The notes below the pieces were generated by a model. That model was given only the letters and a program-made list of their open reading frames with translations, searched no databases and was not told the origin of the DNA. Shown in pieces: positions 20,223 to 29,564 of a DNA stretch of 64,000 bases (its first letter is position 1; the number at the start of each line of letters is the position of its first letter). A program made the translations under genes and the position numbers. The stretch spans positions 248,001 to 312,000 of the forward strand of contig NC_015671.1 of assembly GCF_000218545.1 (NCBI RefSeq), in the 5' to 3' direction. Source of the stretch: Cellulomonas gilvus ATCC 13127 (GTDB lineage Bacteria; Actinomycetota; Actinomycetes; Actinomycetales; Cellulomonadaceae).

Positions 20223-20825
20223 TCAGAGTCCGAAGGCTCCGCCGCTGACGAGGATCACGATGCCGAGGCCGATGAGAACGATGGGGAAGAGGATGTGCTC
20301 CCAGCGTTCGAGCACTTCGGCGATCGGGGGGCGGGTGGCGACGAACTTTGCCAGGGCCACCAGGACCGCGACGAGCGCGAGGAAGATGATGCAGTAGGCG
20401 ACTACTGCGAGAGGTTCCACGCTGAGGAAGACAGGGGTGTAGACGCCGATGTTGTCGCCGCCGTTGGCAAGGGTGACGCCTGCGACTGTCCACACGCCGA
20501 CCTTCTTGCCGGCAACCTTGACCTCGTCGTCATCGTCGTCATCGTCTCCGCGCCAGGCCTGCCATGCGGCCCAGAAGCCGAGGCCCAGAGGGATGAGACC
20601 GAAGTACGGGATGGCTGCCGAGGGCAGGAATGCTCCGGCACCGATAGTCACCAGGACCGCGGCACCGAGGATGCCGGCGAATCCGAGGTACTGGCCGGCC
20701 AGAATGCGGGCGGTAGTGCCGCGCTGGCCTGCCCCTCGCGCGAAGAAGAGGGAGAGCACGATGATGTCGTCGATGTTGGTCGCTGCGAACAGGCCCATCG
20801 CCTGCAAGACCGAGGTGAGGATCAT
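20223..20825 (-). CDS. cadD: Cadmium resistance transporter, CadD family (copy 1)
   Basis: 200 residues, about five to six TM helices. The CadD/LysE-superfamily pattern is clear: TNIDDIIVLSLFFARG in TM1 and FANGGDNIGVY-like LANGGDNIGVY in the middle. A cytosolic loop has seven Asp in a row (RGDDDDDDDEVK), a plausible metal-collecting patch. The ATG overlaps the stop of the CmtR-type regulator (ATGA), so the pair forms one operon. A second copy lies at 45730-46326. Confidence 0.88.
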   Translation of the reverse strand: MILTSVLQAMGLFAATNIDDIIVLSLFFARGAGQRGTTARILAGQYLGFAGILGAAVLVTIGAGAFLPSAAIPYFGLIPLGLGFWAAWQAWRGDDDDDDDEVKVAGKKVGVWTVAGVTLANGGDNIGVYTPVFLSVEPLAVVAYCIIFLALVAVLVALAKFVATRPPIAEVLERWEHILFPIVLIGLGIVILVSGGAFGL

Positions 20826-21181
20826 GCGCCCTCCCCAGCTGCGTCGCATCCGGGAAGCGAGCAGGCGGGATCGATGCACGGGGCGTCTTCGTCCACTGCC
20901 AGGGTGGCATCGACCAGTGCCGTCAGCGCCTGCGCCAGGTGCGAATCGGCGATCTCATATCGTGTCCGACGACCCTCGGGCTCGGAGACGACGATCCCGC
21001 AATCGCGCAGGCATGCCAGGTGGTTGGACACGTTCGGGCGTGTCAGGTCCAGATCTCGGGCCAGTTCCGCCGGGTAAGCGGGATGGTCGAGCAGGGTCAA
21101 GATGATCCGGGATCGAGTGGGGTCGGCCAGTGCACGACCCAGGCGGTTCATCACGTCGAGACGCGAAGCAATAGTCAGCAT
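20822..21181 (-). CDS. cmtR: CmtR-type Cd(II)/Pb(II) ArsR-family repressor
   Basis: 119 residues. Cys57 and Cys61 in VSNHLACLRDCG and Cys102 in DAPCIDPAC fall at exactly the positions of the three metal ligands of mycobacterial CmtR. Two further Cys (107, 112) follow. It should release DNA on binding Cd or Pb and switch on the coupled cadD. A TATAGT box ending 7 bases before the ATG (21189-21194 on the minus strand) suggests a leaderless transcript. Confidence 0.9.
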   Translation of the reverse strand: MLTIASRLDVMNRLGRALADPTRSRIILTLLDHPAYPAELARDLDLTRPNVSNHLACLRDCGIVVSEPEGRRTRYEIADSHLAQALTALVDATLAVDEDAPCIDPACSLPGCDAAGEGA

Positions 21182-21188
21182 CGACTGA

Positions 21189-21194
21189 ACTATA
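21189..21194 (-). promoter_or_regulatory. -10 box of the cmtR-cadD operon
   Basis: TATAGT read on the minus strand, 7 bases before the cmtR start codon; flanking TTCAGT direct repeats could be part of the operator. Confidence 0.45.
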
Positions 21195-21335
21195 CAGCGC
21201 GCACTGAACACTCGGTCACAGGCGTCAGCCCAGATCGCATGCCCGTAAGGGGAACCCTCACCGGACACCACCGCTACTTATCGAGAGGAACGATGTGACT
21301 CCCGGCGGAAGTTGGCGGGCTCCTGCCGGGACTAA

Positions 21336-21754
21336 GTGGCGGTGGGCTGGCCGGGCGTTCGATCCGCTGACCAGCTGGCCGTGGGTGCCGTCGTCGCGGT
21401 GAACGGACCTGACGGGCAGGAGTGGGGCGACGGAGCCACGACGGTGTCCGGCGCCACTGTTACCCAGCGCCTTGGCGATGGCCTCCCGGCCGGGGACTTC
21501 CAGGTCGCTTGCGCTCCGTGTCCGGTGACGGCCACCCTGTCGACGGGACCTTCCGCTTCACCGTTGAGGCGGCGCCTGAAAGCGCGAGCACATCTGAGCC
21601 GTCGCCCGAGCGTGCCGACGAAGGGGCGACACCGACCTGGCCGCCTACAACGCGATGCTCGCACGCCTGGCCCGGCGCGCCGATGCCACCGCCCCTGGGC
21701 GCACCCAGCAACCAGGGGCCCCCCAAGCGCTCGGCGGAGGTGTCGAGGGACTGA
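21336..21754 (+). pseudogene. copC-like copper-binding protein fragment with a frameshift
   Basis: One frame (from 21336) reads AVVAVNGPDGQEW and VSGATVTQRLGDGLPAGDFQVA; a second frame then reads RSVSGDGHPVDGTFRFTVEAAPESA to a stop at 21754. Together they give the C-terminal half of a CopC domain (...AGDFQVAWRSVSGDGHPV-like order). Loss of one G near 21511 explains the shift. The N-terminal part with signal peptide and His ligand is missing, so the gene is inactive. Confidence 0.65.
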
Positions 21755-21758
21755 GCGG

Positions 21759-22673
21759 CTACCAGGTCAGGTCTGAGCACTCGTGCTGCTGCTGGGCCGT
21801 CTCCACCTGGAGCGTGGCGTGGGCGATGCCGAAGCGATCCCGCAGGATGTCCCGCGCGGCGGCCAGGACCGCGGCGTGATCCGATCCGCTGCTCGCGACG
21901 AGGTGAGCGGTGGCGACGTTCATCCCGGAGGTCAGCACCCACAGGTGCAGGTCGTGGATGGCGCTCACGCCGGGCACGGCGCTCAGCTCTCGGCTGACGG
22001 CCTCCGGGTCGATGCCGGCGGGTGCGTGCTGGCCGAGTACCGCGACGACCTGCCGCCCCAGGGTGACGGCACGCACGATGACGAAGATGGCGATCGCCAG
22101 GGCGACGACGAGGTCCCAGACCGGTCGCCCGGTGGCGATGATCAGAACACCGGCGACCATGACACCGACGGAGCCGGCAGCGTCGGCCACCACTTCGAAG
22201 TAGGCGCCCCGGACGTTGAGGCTGTCCTTGGACCCGCTGCGCAGCAGCAGCATGGAGACAAGGTTGATCACCAGGCCCACGAAACCGACCGCGAGCATCA
22301 CGCCCGAGGGTAGGGACGGGTCCTCGCCGATCCGGCTGATCGCCTCGACCACCACGTACACCCCGACGCCGAGCATGATCAGCACGGTCAGGCCGGAAGC
22401 GAAGACTTCCGCGCGGTACGAGCCGTAGGTTCTTCTTCCGGTGGGGTCGGGGCGGGTGGCGATCCGGGTGGCGAGCAGGGACGCCCCCAGGGCCACGACG
22501 TCGGCGGCCATGTGCCCGGCGTCGGAGATCAGCGCGAGCGAGCCGGAGATCAGCCCCGCTGCCAGCTCGACGGCGAAGAACGTCGCGGTCAGGAAGAACG
22601 CTGCGGCGAGGCGGCGGCGGTAGCGCCCGCCGGCGTGCTCAGCGACGGGGGCGTGAGCGTGCCCGGCGCCCAT
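21759..22673 (-). CDS. czcD: Cation diffusion facilitator (Zn/Cd/Co exporter, CzcD-like)
   Basis: 304 residues, six TM helices. TM2 has the metal-site motif ISDAGHMAADVVAL and TM5 EVVADAAGSVGV; the cytosolic C-terminal domain contains HDLHLWVLT. His-rich N-terminus GHAHAPVAEH. It exports divalent metal in exchange for protons. The ATG overlaps the regulator stop by one base (TGATG), giving a regulator-exporter operon. Confidence 0.9.
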   Translation of the reverse strand: MGAGHAHAPVAEHAGGRYRRRLAAAFFLTATFFAVELAAGLISGSLALISDAGHMAADVVALGASLLATRIATRPDPTGRRTYGSYRAEVFASGLTVLIMLGVGVYVVVEAISRIGEDPSLPSGVMLAVGFVGLVINLVSMLLLRSGSKDSLNVRGAYFEVVADAAGSVGVMVAGVLIIATGRPVWDLVVALAIAIFVIVRAVTLGRQVVAVLGQHAPAGIDPEAVSRELSAVPGVSAIHDLHLWVLTSGMNVATAHLVASSGSDHAAVLAAARDILRDRFGIAHATLQVETAQQQHECSDLTW

Positions 22674-23056
22674 CAGCGGATCCCTTCGTGTCCGGTGTGC
22701 TCGCGGCACACGTCCAGCAGCATCCGCACGTGGGTATCGGCCAACCGGTAGTACACCCGGCGGCCCTCTCGCCGGTTGCCCACCACCCCCGAGGCCCGCA
22801 GTAGACGCATCGTCTGGGACACCGACGCCTCTGGGACCTGCACCGCTGCGGAGATGTCGCACACGCACAGCTCACCGGCCTCCAGCAGCGCGTAGAGGAT
22901 CTTGGTGCGCCGTACGTCACCGAGCAACCGGAACAGCTCGGCCAGCGTCCCTGCCTCGGCGTCGTCCGGGACGCTGGCGCGGACCAGCGCCACGCGCTGC
23001 GACAGGGGATCATCACCGACGCAGCCGTCCAACGGCAGGACCCGACCCATGGGCAT
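22673..23056 (-). CDS. ArsR/SmtB-family zinc-type regulator (CzrA-like) of the CDF exporter
   Basis: 127 residues. It carries an alpha-5 site D107, H109, H120, H123 with the same 2-11-3 spacing as the Zn/Co site of CzrA, plus an alpha-3 Cys pair (ELCVCDIS, C64 and C66) as in CadC/ArsR. The helix-turn-helix is VPEASVSQTMRLLRASGVV. Zn(II) or Co(II) sensing is the best guess. In-frame ATG at 23050 is an alternative start. Confidence 0.85.
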   Translation of the reverse strand: MPMGRVLPLDGCVGDDPLSQRVALVRASVPDDAEAGTLAELFRLLGDVRRTKILYALLEAGELCVCDISAAVQVPEASVSQTMRLLRASGVVGNRREGRRVYYRLADTHVRMLLDVCREHTGHEGIR

Positions 23057-23178
23057 CTCCTCATCTACGCGGATCTTCAGATAACGTCACCCTAGCGCTG
23101 CGATCGCCGTGGGGTCGCAACCGGTCGATCGGTCTTCAGACCCATGTCGCTGTCAGGGACGCAGGCGGGGAGGAACGT

Positions 23179-24162
23179 ATGCAGGACGACCCGGGCGTCA
23201 CGGGGCCGGTGTGGCTGCCGACCGCACCACCGTCCCTGGAGACGATGCTGGCCCCGACGCTGCAACCGGTGCCGGTCCTTCCGGTGCTGGCCGCGGTGCT
23301 GCTGGTGCTGTACCTGGCGGGCGCGTGCCGGCTGTGGCTGCGGGGGCGGCGCTGGTCGATCGGCGCGACCATCTCGTTCACGGTGGGTTGCCTGGTGTTG
23401 GCGGTCGTGACGGGTGCGGGCATCGAGGGGTACGGGCTGCGGCTGTTCTCGGCGTTCATGTTCCAGCAGCTGACGTTGATGATGCTCGTCCCGCCGCTGC
23501 TGGTGCTGGGGCGGCCCGGCACGTTGCTGCTGCGCGCCACACCGCACCGGGGGGTGGGCCGGCTGGTGCTGATCACTGCGCGGCGCGCCCTGCGCAGTCC
23601 GGTCAGTCGGGTACTCGTGCACCCGGCGGTGATGGTGCCGTTGTTCCTGCTGGCGTTCTACGGGTTGTACCTGGCCGAGCTCGCCGACCCGTTGCTGCGC
23701 ACCTGGACCGGGCACCTGGCCCTGGAGGTGGGGTTCCTGGTGGCCGGGTTACTGTTCACGGTGCCGGTGCTGTCCACCGACCCCTTGCCGATCCGGCAGA
23801 CGCATCATGGGCGGGCACTGGACCTGGTGCTGGAGATGCCCCTGCACGCGTTCTTCGGGGTGATCGTGATGATGGCTACTGCGCCGATGGTCCCCTTGTT
23901 CGCTGCGCCGCCGGCCGGCTGGGGGATCGATGCCCTGCGGGACCAGCAGCTGGCCGGTGGGCTGGCCTGGTCCTACGGGGAGGCGCCGGGACTGCTGATG
24001 CTCCTGCTGATCGCCAGCAGGTGGCAGCGCAGCGACACCCAGCGGTCCAGGGCGCGGGACCGGCAGATCGACCGTGACGGCGGCGCCGACGCCGAGCTCG
24101 AGGAGTACAACGCCTACCTCGCGCGCCTGAACGGCTCGGGGGCGCCACCGGGGCAACCGTGA
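23179..24162 (+). CDS. CtaG/caa3-type cytochrome c oxidase assembly membrane protein
   Basis: 327 residues with about seven TM segments. The family pattern is present: FSAFMFQQLTLMMLVPPLLVLG, LHAFFGVIVMMA and DQQLAGGLAWSYGE. CtaG_Caa3 proteins help mature copper-containing terminal oxidases and are often fused or linked to CopC/CopD. A GGAGG site precedes the ATG. It is divergent from the czrA-like gene and convergent with lnt (11 bp gap). The nearby copC remnant suggests an older copper context. Confidence 0.85.
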   Translation: MQDDPGVTGPVWLPTAPPSLETMLAPTLQPVPVLPVLAAVLLVLYLAGACRLWLRGRRWSIGATISFTVGCLVLAVVTGAGIEGYGLRLFSAFMFQQLTLMMLVPPLLVLGRPGTLLLRATPHRGVGRLVLITARRALRSPVSRVLVHPAVMVPLFLLAFYGLYLAELADPLLRTWTGHLALEVGFLVAGLLFTVPVLSTDPLPIRQTHHGRALDLVLEMPLHAFFGVIVMMATAPMVPLFAAPPAGWGIDALRDQQLAGGLAWSYGEAPGLLMLLLIASRWQRSDTQRSRARDRQIDRDGGADAELEEYNAYLARLNGSGAPPGQP

Positions 24163-24172
24163 TGGTCGAGAT

Positions 24173-26122
24173 TTACGGGGCCGCGGCACCGGAAGTTGTC
24201 GACACTGTGGTGGTGGTCTTCTCGACGATGTCCTGGCCGAGCCGGATCCCGGTGTAGGCCGCGACGGCCATCAGCACGAGGAGACCGACGATCAGGCGCC
24301 ACTCCAGCCACGGGGGCCACACGCGGCTGATCCACACCCGGGCCGGCATCCGCAGGGCCCGCGCGCGCAGCGTCGGGGTCTGGTCGCCCGGCGCGCGGAG
24401 CCGCCGCGGGGAGGGACGCCAGCTGTGGTCGCGGCCCCGTCGTCGGCGGCCTGCCAGCGCACCGCTGACGATGGCGGCCGCCGCCAGGAGGTAGAAGGCG
24501 GTCTGCGGCGTGGTGCCCAGTCGCGCCGCCGGGGTGAGCGCGGTGCGCAGCGGGAGCGAGGCGATGAGCTCCTGGTCGGTGAACAGGCCGGTGCGTGCGA
24601 CGACCGTTCCGTCCGGCCTGATCATGGCGCTGACGCCCACGGTGGAGACCTGGACGGTCGACCTGCCGTGCTCCACCGCGCGGAAGCGCGACATCGCCAG
24701 CTGCTGGGTCGACTCCGGGGTGCGCCCGAACGAGGCGTTGTTGGTCGGGATGAGAATCAGCTCTGCCTCGTCGAGGACTCCCTCGCGGATGAGGCTGGCG
24801 TAGGCGACCTCGAAGCAGATCCCGGTGGCGAGGCGCACGTCTCGTCCGAGCGCGTCGATCCGCACATCGATCACTGCGGGGGCGCCGCCGGCTGCCATGT
24901 CCGTGGCGACCCGGTCGACGAGTGGAGTCAGCTGCCGGAAGAAGGAGCGGAAGGGGACGTACTCTCCGAAGGGCACCGGGTGCTGCTTGGCATACGTGTC
25001 GCCGACCCCCGCACCGGCGGTCCAGGTGATGATCTCGTTGTAGCGGATGTCCTGCCCTTTGGGGAACCGCTGGGTCCCGAGCAGCAGTGGGGCGCCGACC
25101 GCTGCGGCGGCGCGGTCCACGGTCGAAGCCTGCGCCGGGTCGGTGCGGGGGTCGATGTCGGCGGCACTCTCCGGCCACACCACCAGGTCCAGCTGGCGCC
25201 CTCCGGCGTCGGCTGCGAGCCGCTCTGTACCTTCTGCGTGGTTGGCCGTGACGTCGCGGGCCTGCTCGGCCCAGTCGGCGCCCTGCTGCGGGACGTTGCC
25301 CTGGACGGCTCCGATCAGCAGTGAGCCGCTCTCGTGGCCGGCGTTCAGGGGAAGCAGGCCCGGGGCGCCGACCAGGAGCGCCGCAGCGAGCAGCGCCCGA
25401 CCCGCGGCCGTCACCGCAGTGCGGCGCAGGTACTGCAGCGCAAGCGCCATCAGCGCCCCGGTCGCGGCGACGATCGCGGAGACCAGGACCTCCCCGCCGT
25501 AGGGCGCGAGTCGCAGCACGGGCGCCTCGGTCTGGGAGAAGGCCAGGAAGCCCCACGGGAAGCCCCCGAACGGCCAGGAGCCGCGGACCTGCTCGATGGC
25601 GGCCCACAGCACGGCTGCGGTGGCTGCCTGGGCGAGCGGGCGGCCGGTGATCCAGACGGCTCTGCGCGCGTAGGCCCACAGTGCCCCGAAGCCGGCGACG
25701 TACAGCGCTTGGAACACGCTGAGCGCGACCCACGGCAGCACCGATCCGGTGGCCTGCAGTGCCCAGTGCACCAGCGGCAGGAAGAAGGCCAGGCCCCAGA
25801 CCAGGCCGATGCCTGCGGCGCGGACCGGTGGTGCGCCGCGCATCGCCAGCAGCAGGCACGCCATGCCGGCGTAGGCCAGCGGCCACCATCCCCGGTCAGG
25901 AAACGCCAGGCTCGTCGCCCAGCCACCCACGCCTGCTCCGACCAGCACCAGCCCCGGCGGCATGAGGCCAGGCAATGAGGCGCCACCGTTGCGGCGTCGC
26001 GCATTCACGCGCTCGACCTCCTGCCGGGGCGACCCGGCGCGGACACGAAGCTCCCCGCCGGCCGTACGAGCTGGACCGGGCCGCGTGTCCGACAAGGAAG
26101 GCCGTTCGGGCCCCGTGCTCAC
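24173..26122 (-). CDS. lnt: Apolipoprotein N-acyltransferase
   Basis: 649 residues. N-terminal TM block (about 50-260), then a nitrilase-type domain with Glu in VVWPESAADID, the SGNVPQ-like AVQGNVPQQGADW, catalytic Cys in LATGICFEVAY, and a C-terminal TM helix. It adds the third acyl chain to lipoproteins after LspA has cut them. Last gene of the long minus-strand operon, with no gene for diacylglyceryl transfer nearby. An extra copy on an island is unusual and may serve island-encoded lipoproteins. Confidence 0.9.
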   Translation of the reverse strand: MSTGPERPSLSDTRPGPARTAGGELRVRAGSPRQEVERVNARRRNGGASLPGLMPPGLVLVGAGVGGWATSLAFPDRGWWPLAYAGMACLLLAMRGAPPVRAAGIGLVWGLAFFLPLVHWALQATGSVLPWVALSVFQALYVAGFGALWAYARRAVWITGRPLAQAATAAVLWAAIEQVRGSWPFGGFPWGFLAFSQTEAPVLRLAPYGGEVLVSAIVAATGALMALALQYLRRTAVTAAGRALLAAALLVGAPGLLPLNAGHESGSLLIGAVQGNVPQQGADWAEQARDVTANHAEGTERLAADAGGRQLDLVVWPESAADIDPRTDPAQASTVDRAAAAVGAPLLLGTQRFPKGQDIRYNEIITWTAGAGVGDTYAKQHPVPFGEYVPFRSFFRQLTPLVDRVATDMAAGGAPAVIDVRIDALGRDVRLATGICFEVAYASLIREGVLDEAELILIPTNNASFGRTPESTQQLAMSRFRAVEHGRSTVQVSTVGVSAMIRPDGTVVARTGLFTDQELIASLPLRTALTPAARLGTTPQTAFYLLAAAAIVSGALAGRRRRGRDHSWRPSPRRLRAPGDQTPTLRARALRMPARVWISRVWPPWLEWRLIVGLLVLMAVAAYTGIRLGQDIVEKTTTTVSTTSGAAAP

Positions 26123-26182
26123 CCGGCGCCTCCCGATGGGTCGTCACGCACCTGCCGGGCGCACATCGGCGTCGGCCGGTCC

Positions 26183-27166
26183 TCAGACGCCGGCATAGGA
26201 ATGCAGGCCCGTGATGAACAGGTTGACGCCGACGAAGTTGAACCAGAAGGCGGCGTACCCGGCCAGGGCCAGCCACCCGGCCTTCCTGCCGCGCCACCCG
26301 GCGGTGGACTGTGCGTGCAGGTAGGCGGCGTACAGCACCCAGGTGATGAAGGCCCAGGTCTCCTTGGGGTCCCAGCCCCAGTACCGGCCCCAGGAGTCCT
26401 CGGCCCAGATCGCGCCGGCCAGCACGGCGAACGTCCACACCGGGAAGGCGAACAGGTGGGCGGTGTGGGCGAGGCGCTCCAGGGTGGCGGCAGCCGGCAG
26501 CCGGCCGGCGTAGCCGCGGGTCGCCTGCCCGCCGGCGTCGCGCGCGTCGGCGCGTCGGCGCAGTAGGTACAGGCCGGTTGCGGCGGCCCCGACGGTGAAG
26601 ACGCCACCGGCGATGATGGCCGCCGCGACGTGGACGACCAACCAATAGGAGTTCAGCGCCGGGACCAGGTCCCCCGCGGGGGTGTACAGCACCGTCACGG
26701 CAAGCCCCAGGCACAAGGTGACCAGCGCGAGGATCCACACACCCAGGTCCCGCACCGGCTGGCGTCGCAGGAACACCAGATAGGCGGCCGTGGCGGCCAG
26801 TGTGGCGGCGGCCGTGAACTCGTACATGTTGCCCCACGGCGCGCGGCCCGCCGCCAGGCCCCGGGCCACGACCCCGGCCAGGTGCAGCACGAACGCGAGC
26901 GTGGTCAGTGCCGCAGCGATCCGCTCCGTGCGACGCGCGGCTGCATCGCGGATCCCAGGCGGGGCCGCGGAGGCCGGCGACTGGGGGGCGAGCACGGCGC
27001 CATGTCTGCCGGCGGCGACCGGCTCAAGGCGAGGCGCGTCGTCCGCTGCCGGGCGAGATCGGCGCGCGGCCTGGTAGGCGTAGGCGAGCATCGCCAACGC
27101 GTAGACCGCGATGGCGCTGTAAATGAGCCGGTCGCTCAGCTCGGCCAGGAGGGTGGGGGTGGGCAT
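26183..27166 (-). CDS. ccsB: Cytochrome c biogenesis protein CcsB (System II)
   Basis: 327 residues from ATG 27166, chosen because GAGAGG stands 7 bases before it; a TTG at 27172 overlapping the resB stop is also possible. About eight TM helices; heme-handling motif WGRYWGWDPKETWAF plus conserved His in VLHLAG, VVHVA and TGLHSY. With ResB it carries heme out and attaches it to CxxCH apocytochromes. No CxxCH protein is encoded in the island. Confidence 0.92.
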   Translation of the reverse strand: MPTPTLLAELSDRLIYSAIAVYALAMLAYAYQAARRSRPAADDAPRLEPVAAGRHGAVLAPQSPASAAPPGIRDAAARRTERIAAALTTLAFVLHLAGVVARGLAAGRAPWGNMYEFTAAATLAATAAYLVFLRRQPVRDLGVWILALVTLCLGLAVTVLYTPAGDLVPALNSYWLVVHVAAAIIAGGVFTVGAAATGLYLLRRRADARDAGGQATRGYAGRLPAAATLERLAHTAHLFAFPVWTFAVLAGAIWAEDSWGRYWGWDPKETWAFITWVLYAAYLHAQSTAGWRGRKAGWLALAGYAAFWFNFVGVNLFITGLHSYAGV

Positions 27167-27168
27167 CT

Positions 27169-28878
27169 TCAATCCTCTCGGTCGTGCGGGGCAGCGCCGT
27201 TGCCGGCCGGTTCGGCGCCTGGCAGGGCGGCGAGCAGCGACGAGAGCTCGCCGGGGACCGGCTCACGTCGGGTCAGGGCGTAGCTGGCTGCCTCGACAGT
27301 CGCGCCGCCGCCGCCAGCCGCTGCGGTGACACGGACCCAGACCCGGCGTCGGCGGACGGCCAGTGAGACCGTCAGGCCCAGCAGGAGGGCGACCGCGGCG
27401 ACCAAGGAGAGCTCCTTGCCGGGGTCGTGGGCGATCTGGAAGTTTGCGAACCGCGAGACCGACTCGAACGTCAAGGTGCCCTGCCCGTCGGGCAACGTCA
27501 TCGACTCACCGGGTCGCAGAGCGCGCGCGAACGGCTCGTCCCCGTCCATGACCTGGCTCAGATTGGTCTTGTCCAGGCGGAAGACCGACTGCGGTGCGCC
27601 GTCGCCCAGGCCGAGGTCACCGGTGTATGCGGTCAGCAGCAGCTGGGGATCGACCAGGTCCGGGTAGAGCGATCGAGGGCCGGCCGCGGGGTCGACGGAG
27701 GCGGTGGGCAGGAAGAACCCTTCGAACCCCAGCTGCGTCGGCTGCCCGTCCGGGACCTTGATCACGCCCTCGGAGGACAGGTTGCCGTCGAAGGGCACGA
27801 ACACCACCGGCCCGGAGAACACCGTCTGACCGCGGCCATCGGTGACGCTGACCACCGGGGCGTAGCCGTGGCCGGTGAGGAACATCTTGGTGCCCTCCAC
27901 CTGCAGCGGGTGGTTCACCTCGACGGTGACCTTCTCCGCGGCGCCGCCGGGGGTGCGCAGCACAGTCAGGTCGGCCTGGAAGTCCCGGGCGCTGCCGCGT
28001 TGGGGGCCGGCCGTCTCGAACCTGGCAGTGAAGTCGTCCAGCGTGACCGAGAACGGGCTCAGGCCCTCGGCGTCAGTCAAAGGCCCCGGGGTGAACTCGT
28101 CGTACTGCAGCCGCGTGTTCGTGAAGGAAGCACCCTCCACGACGATCACCCGCCCCTCGAAGCCGAAGAGCGACCCGATCGCGACGCCGAAGAGCAGGAC
28201 CAGGAGTGACAGGTGGAACACCAGGTTGCCGGCCTCGCGCAGGTACCCCTTCTCCGCCCGCACGGAATCGTCGTCGACAACGACGCGGAACCTCCGTGCC
28301 CTCAGGTGAGACGCGGCCGCCTGCAGGACCTGCGCCCGTTCGGCGGCCACGGTCGTACGACGGTGGCCGTCCAAGCGCGCGAGATTGGTCGGCGCCCGTG
28401 GGGGTTCGGCGCGTGTCGACCGCCACAGGCGCGCGGCGCGCGGCAGGACGCATCCAGTCATGGACACCATGAGCAGTAGGTAGATCGCGGCGAACCAGGG
28501 CGAGGAGTACACCTCGAAGAACCCCAGCCGGTCCAACCACGGGCCTACCACCGGGTTGTCGGCCACGAAGCGGGTCACGGCGCCGGGATCGAACGCGACC
28601 CCCCGCTGGGGAAGCAGCGACCCGGGCACGGCGGCCAGGGCCAGCGCCAGCAAGAGCAGCACCGCGGTCCGCATGGACGTCAGCGTCCGCCACGCCCACC
28701 GGCCCCATGCCCGCAGCCCCTGCCCCGTCGGGCGCGGTGGCATCGCCATCACTCCAGGCCGAGCCGCCTCCTCAAGACGGTCACTGACCGCAGCATCCTC
28801 GAGCGCGTCCCCGGTTGGCCGGGATCCTGCGGCCTCGGCGACGGCGCTGCCGGGCCAGGCGTCGATTGGCTCGGTCAC
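27169..28878 (-). CDS. resB: Cytochrome c biogenesis protein ResB (System II)
   Basis: 569 residues. Three TM helices in the first part (about 65-90, 125-145, 215-240), a large extracytoplasmic domain and a fourth TM near 490-510. Family motifs include PGSLLPQRG, VYSSPWFAAIYLLL, AEKGYLREAGNLVFHLSLL and MFLTGHGYAP. It overlaps the DUF305 gene upstream by 4 bases, so it is read from the same mRNA. Confidence 0.92.
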   Translation of the reverse strand: MTEPIDAWPGSAVAEAAGSRPTGDALEDAAVSDRLEEAARPGVMAMPPRPTGQGLRAWGRWAWRTLTSMRTAVLLLLALALAAVPGSLLPQRGVAFDPGAVTRFVADNPVVGPWLDRLGFFEVYSSPWFAAIYLLLMVSMTGCVLPRAARLWRSTRAEPPRAPTNLARLDGHRRTTVAAERAQVLQAAASHLRARRFRVVVDDDSVRAEKGYLREAGNLVFHLSLLVLLFGVAIGSLFGFEGRVIVVEGASFTNTRLQYDEFTPGPLTDAEGLSPFSVTLDDFTARFETAGPQRGSARDFQADLTVLRTPGGAAEKVTVEVNHPLQVEGTKMFLTGHGYAPVVSVTDGRGQTVFSGPVVFVPFDGNLSSEGVIKVPDGQPTQLGFEGFFLPTASVDPAAGPRSLYPDLVDPQLLLTAYTGDLGLGDGAPQSVFRLDKTNLSQVMDGDEPFARALRPGESMTLPDGQGTLTFESVSRFANFQIAHDPGKELSLVAAVALLLGLTVSLAVRRRRVWVRVTAAAGGGGATVEAASYALTRREPVPGELSSLLAALPGAEPAGNGAAPHDRED

Positions 28879-29564
28879 TGGCCCGTCGACACGGCTTGCC
28901 GCGCGTCGAGCATGTCGTTGAGCACCGCGAGCTCGGCGGTCTGGGAGCTGACGATCGCCTGCGCCAGACGACGGGCGTCGTCGTCCTCGACCAGGTCGAG
29001 CGCCGCCTGAGCCATGGCCACGCCGCCTTCATGGTGCGCCACCATGAGCCGCAGGTACAGCACCTCGGCGTCGACCCCTCCTGCGTCGGCGAGCCTGCCC
29101 AGGTCCGCGTCGCTCGCCATCCCGGGCATAACCGTGTCGGACCCCGGCGCCGCGGTCGCGTCAGCACCGTGCTCAATGGGCCCCATGCCGGAGTCGGTTT
29201 CGCTCATCCATTGCATCGGAGCGGCCAGGCTGGCCTGCGGAAGGTCCCACTGCTCCAGCCAGCCATACATCTGCCCAGCCTGCTGCTGCTGGGTCAGCAT
29301 GATGTCCAGCGCCAGCGACCGGACCTCGGGATCCTCCGTGGCGTCACGCACCGTCGTGGACATCTCCACCGCCTGGGCGTGGTGCGCCTGCATGTCGCGG
29401 GCGAACCCAGCCTCGGCTGACCCCTCGGCCGGCCGCGAGACCCGGTCGCCTCCGCTGGTGAGGGCCGAACCGGCGACCAGGCCGGCGACCCCCACAACGG
29501 CGGCCACCAAGATCACCACCGCAACGGTCGGGACCCTGCGCGGCGCGCCAGCGCTCTCGCTCAT
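28875..29564 (-). CDS. DUF305 (ferritin-like) exported protein
   Basis: 229 residues from ATG 29564. An N-terminal TM anchor (PTVAVVILVAAVVGVAGLVAG) is followed by two DUF305 helical repeats, each with a His-rich core (DMQAHHAQAVEMS and LMVAHHEGGVAMA). DUF305 proteins are four-helix, ferritin-like and often linked to copper or other metal loci; metal binding is inferred from the His pairs. Its ATG overlaps the DUF3105 stop (TGATG). Confidence 0.82.
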   Translation of the reverse strand: MSESAGAPRRVPTVAVVILVAAVVGVAGLVAGSALTSGGDRVSRPAEGSAEAGFARDMQAHHAQAVEMSTTVRDATEDPEVRSLALDIMLTQQQQAGQMYGWLEQWDLPQASLAAPMQWMSETDSGMGPIEHGADATAAPGSDTVMPGMASDADLGRLADAGGVDAEVLYLRLMVAHHEGGVAMAQAALDLVEDDDARRLAQAIVSSQTAELAVLNDMLDARQAVSTGQ

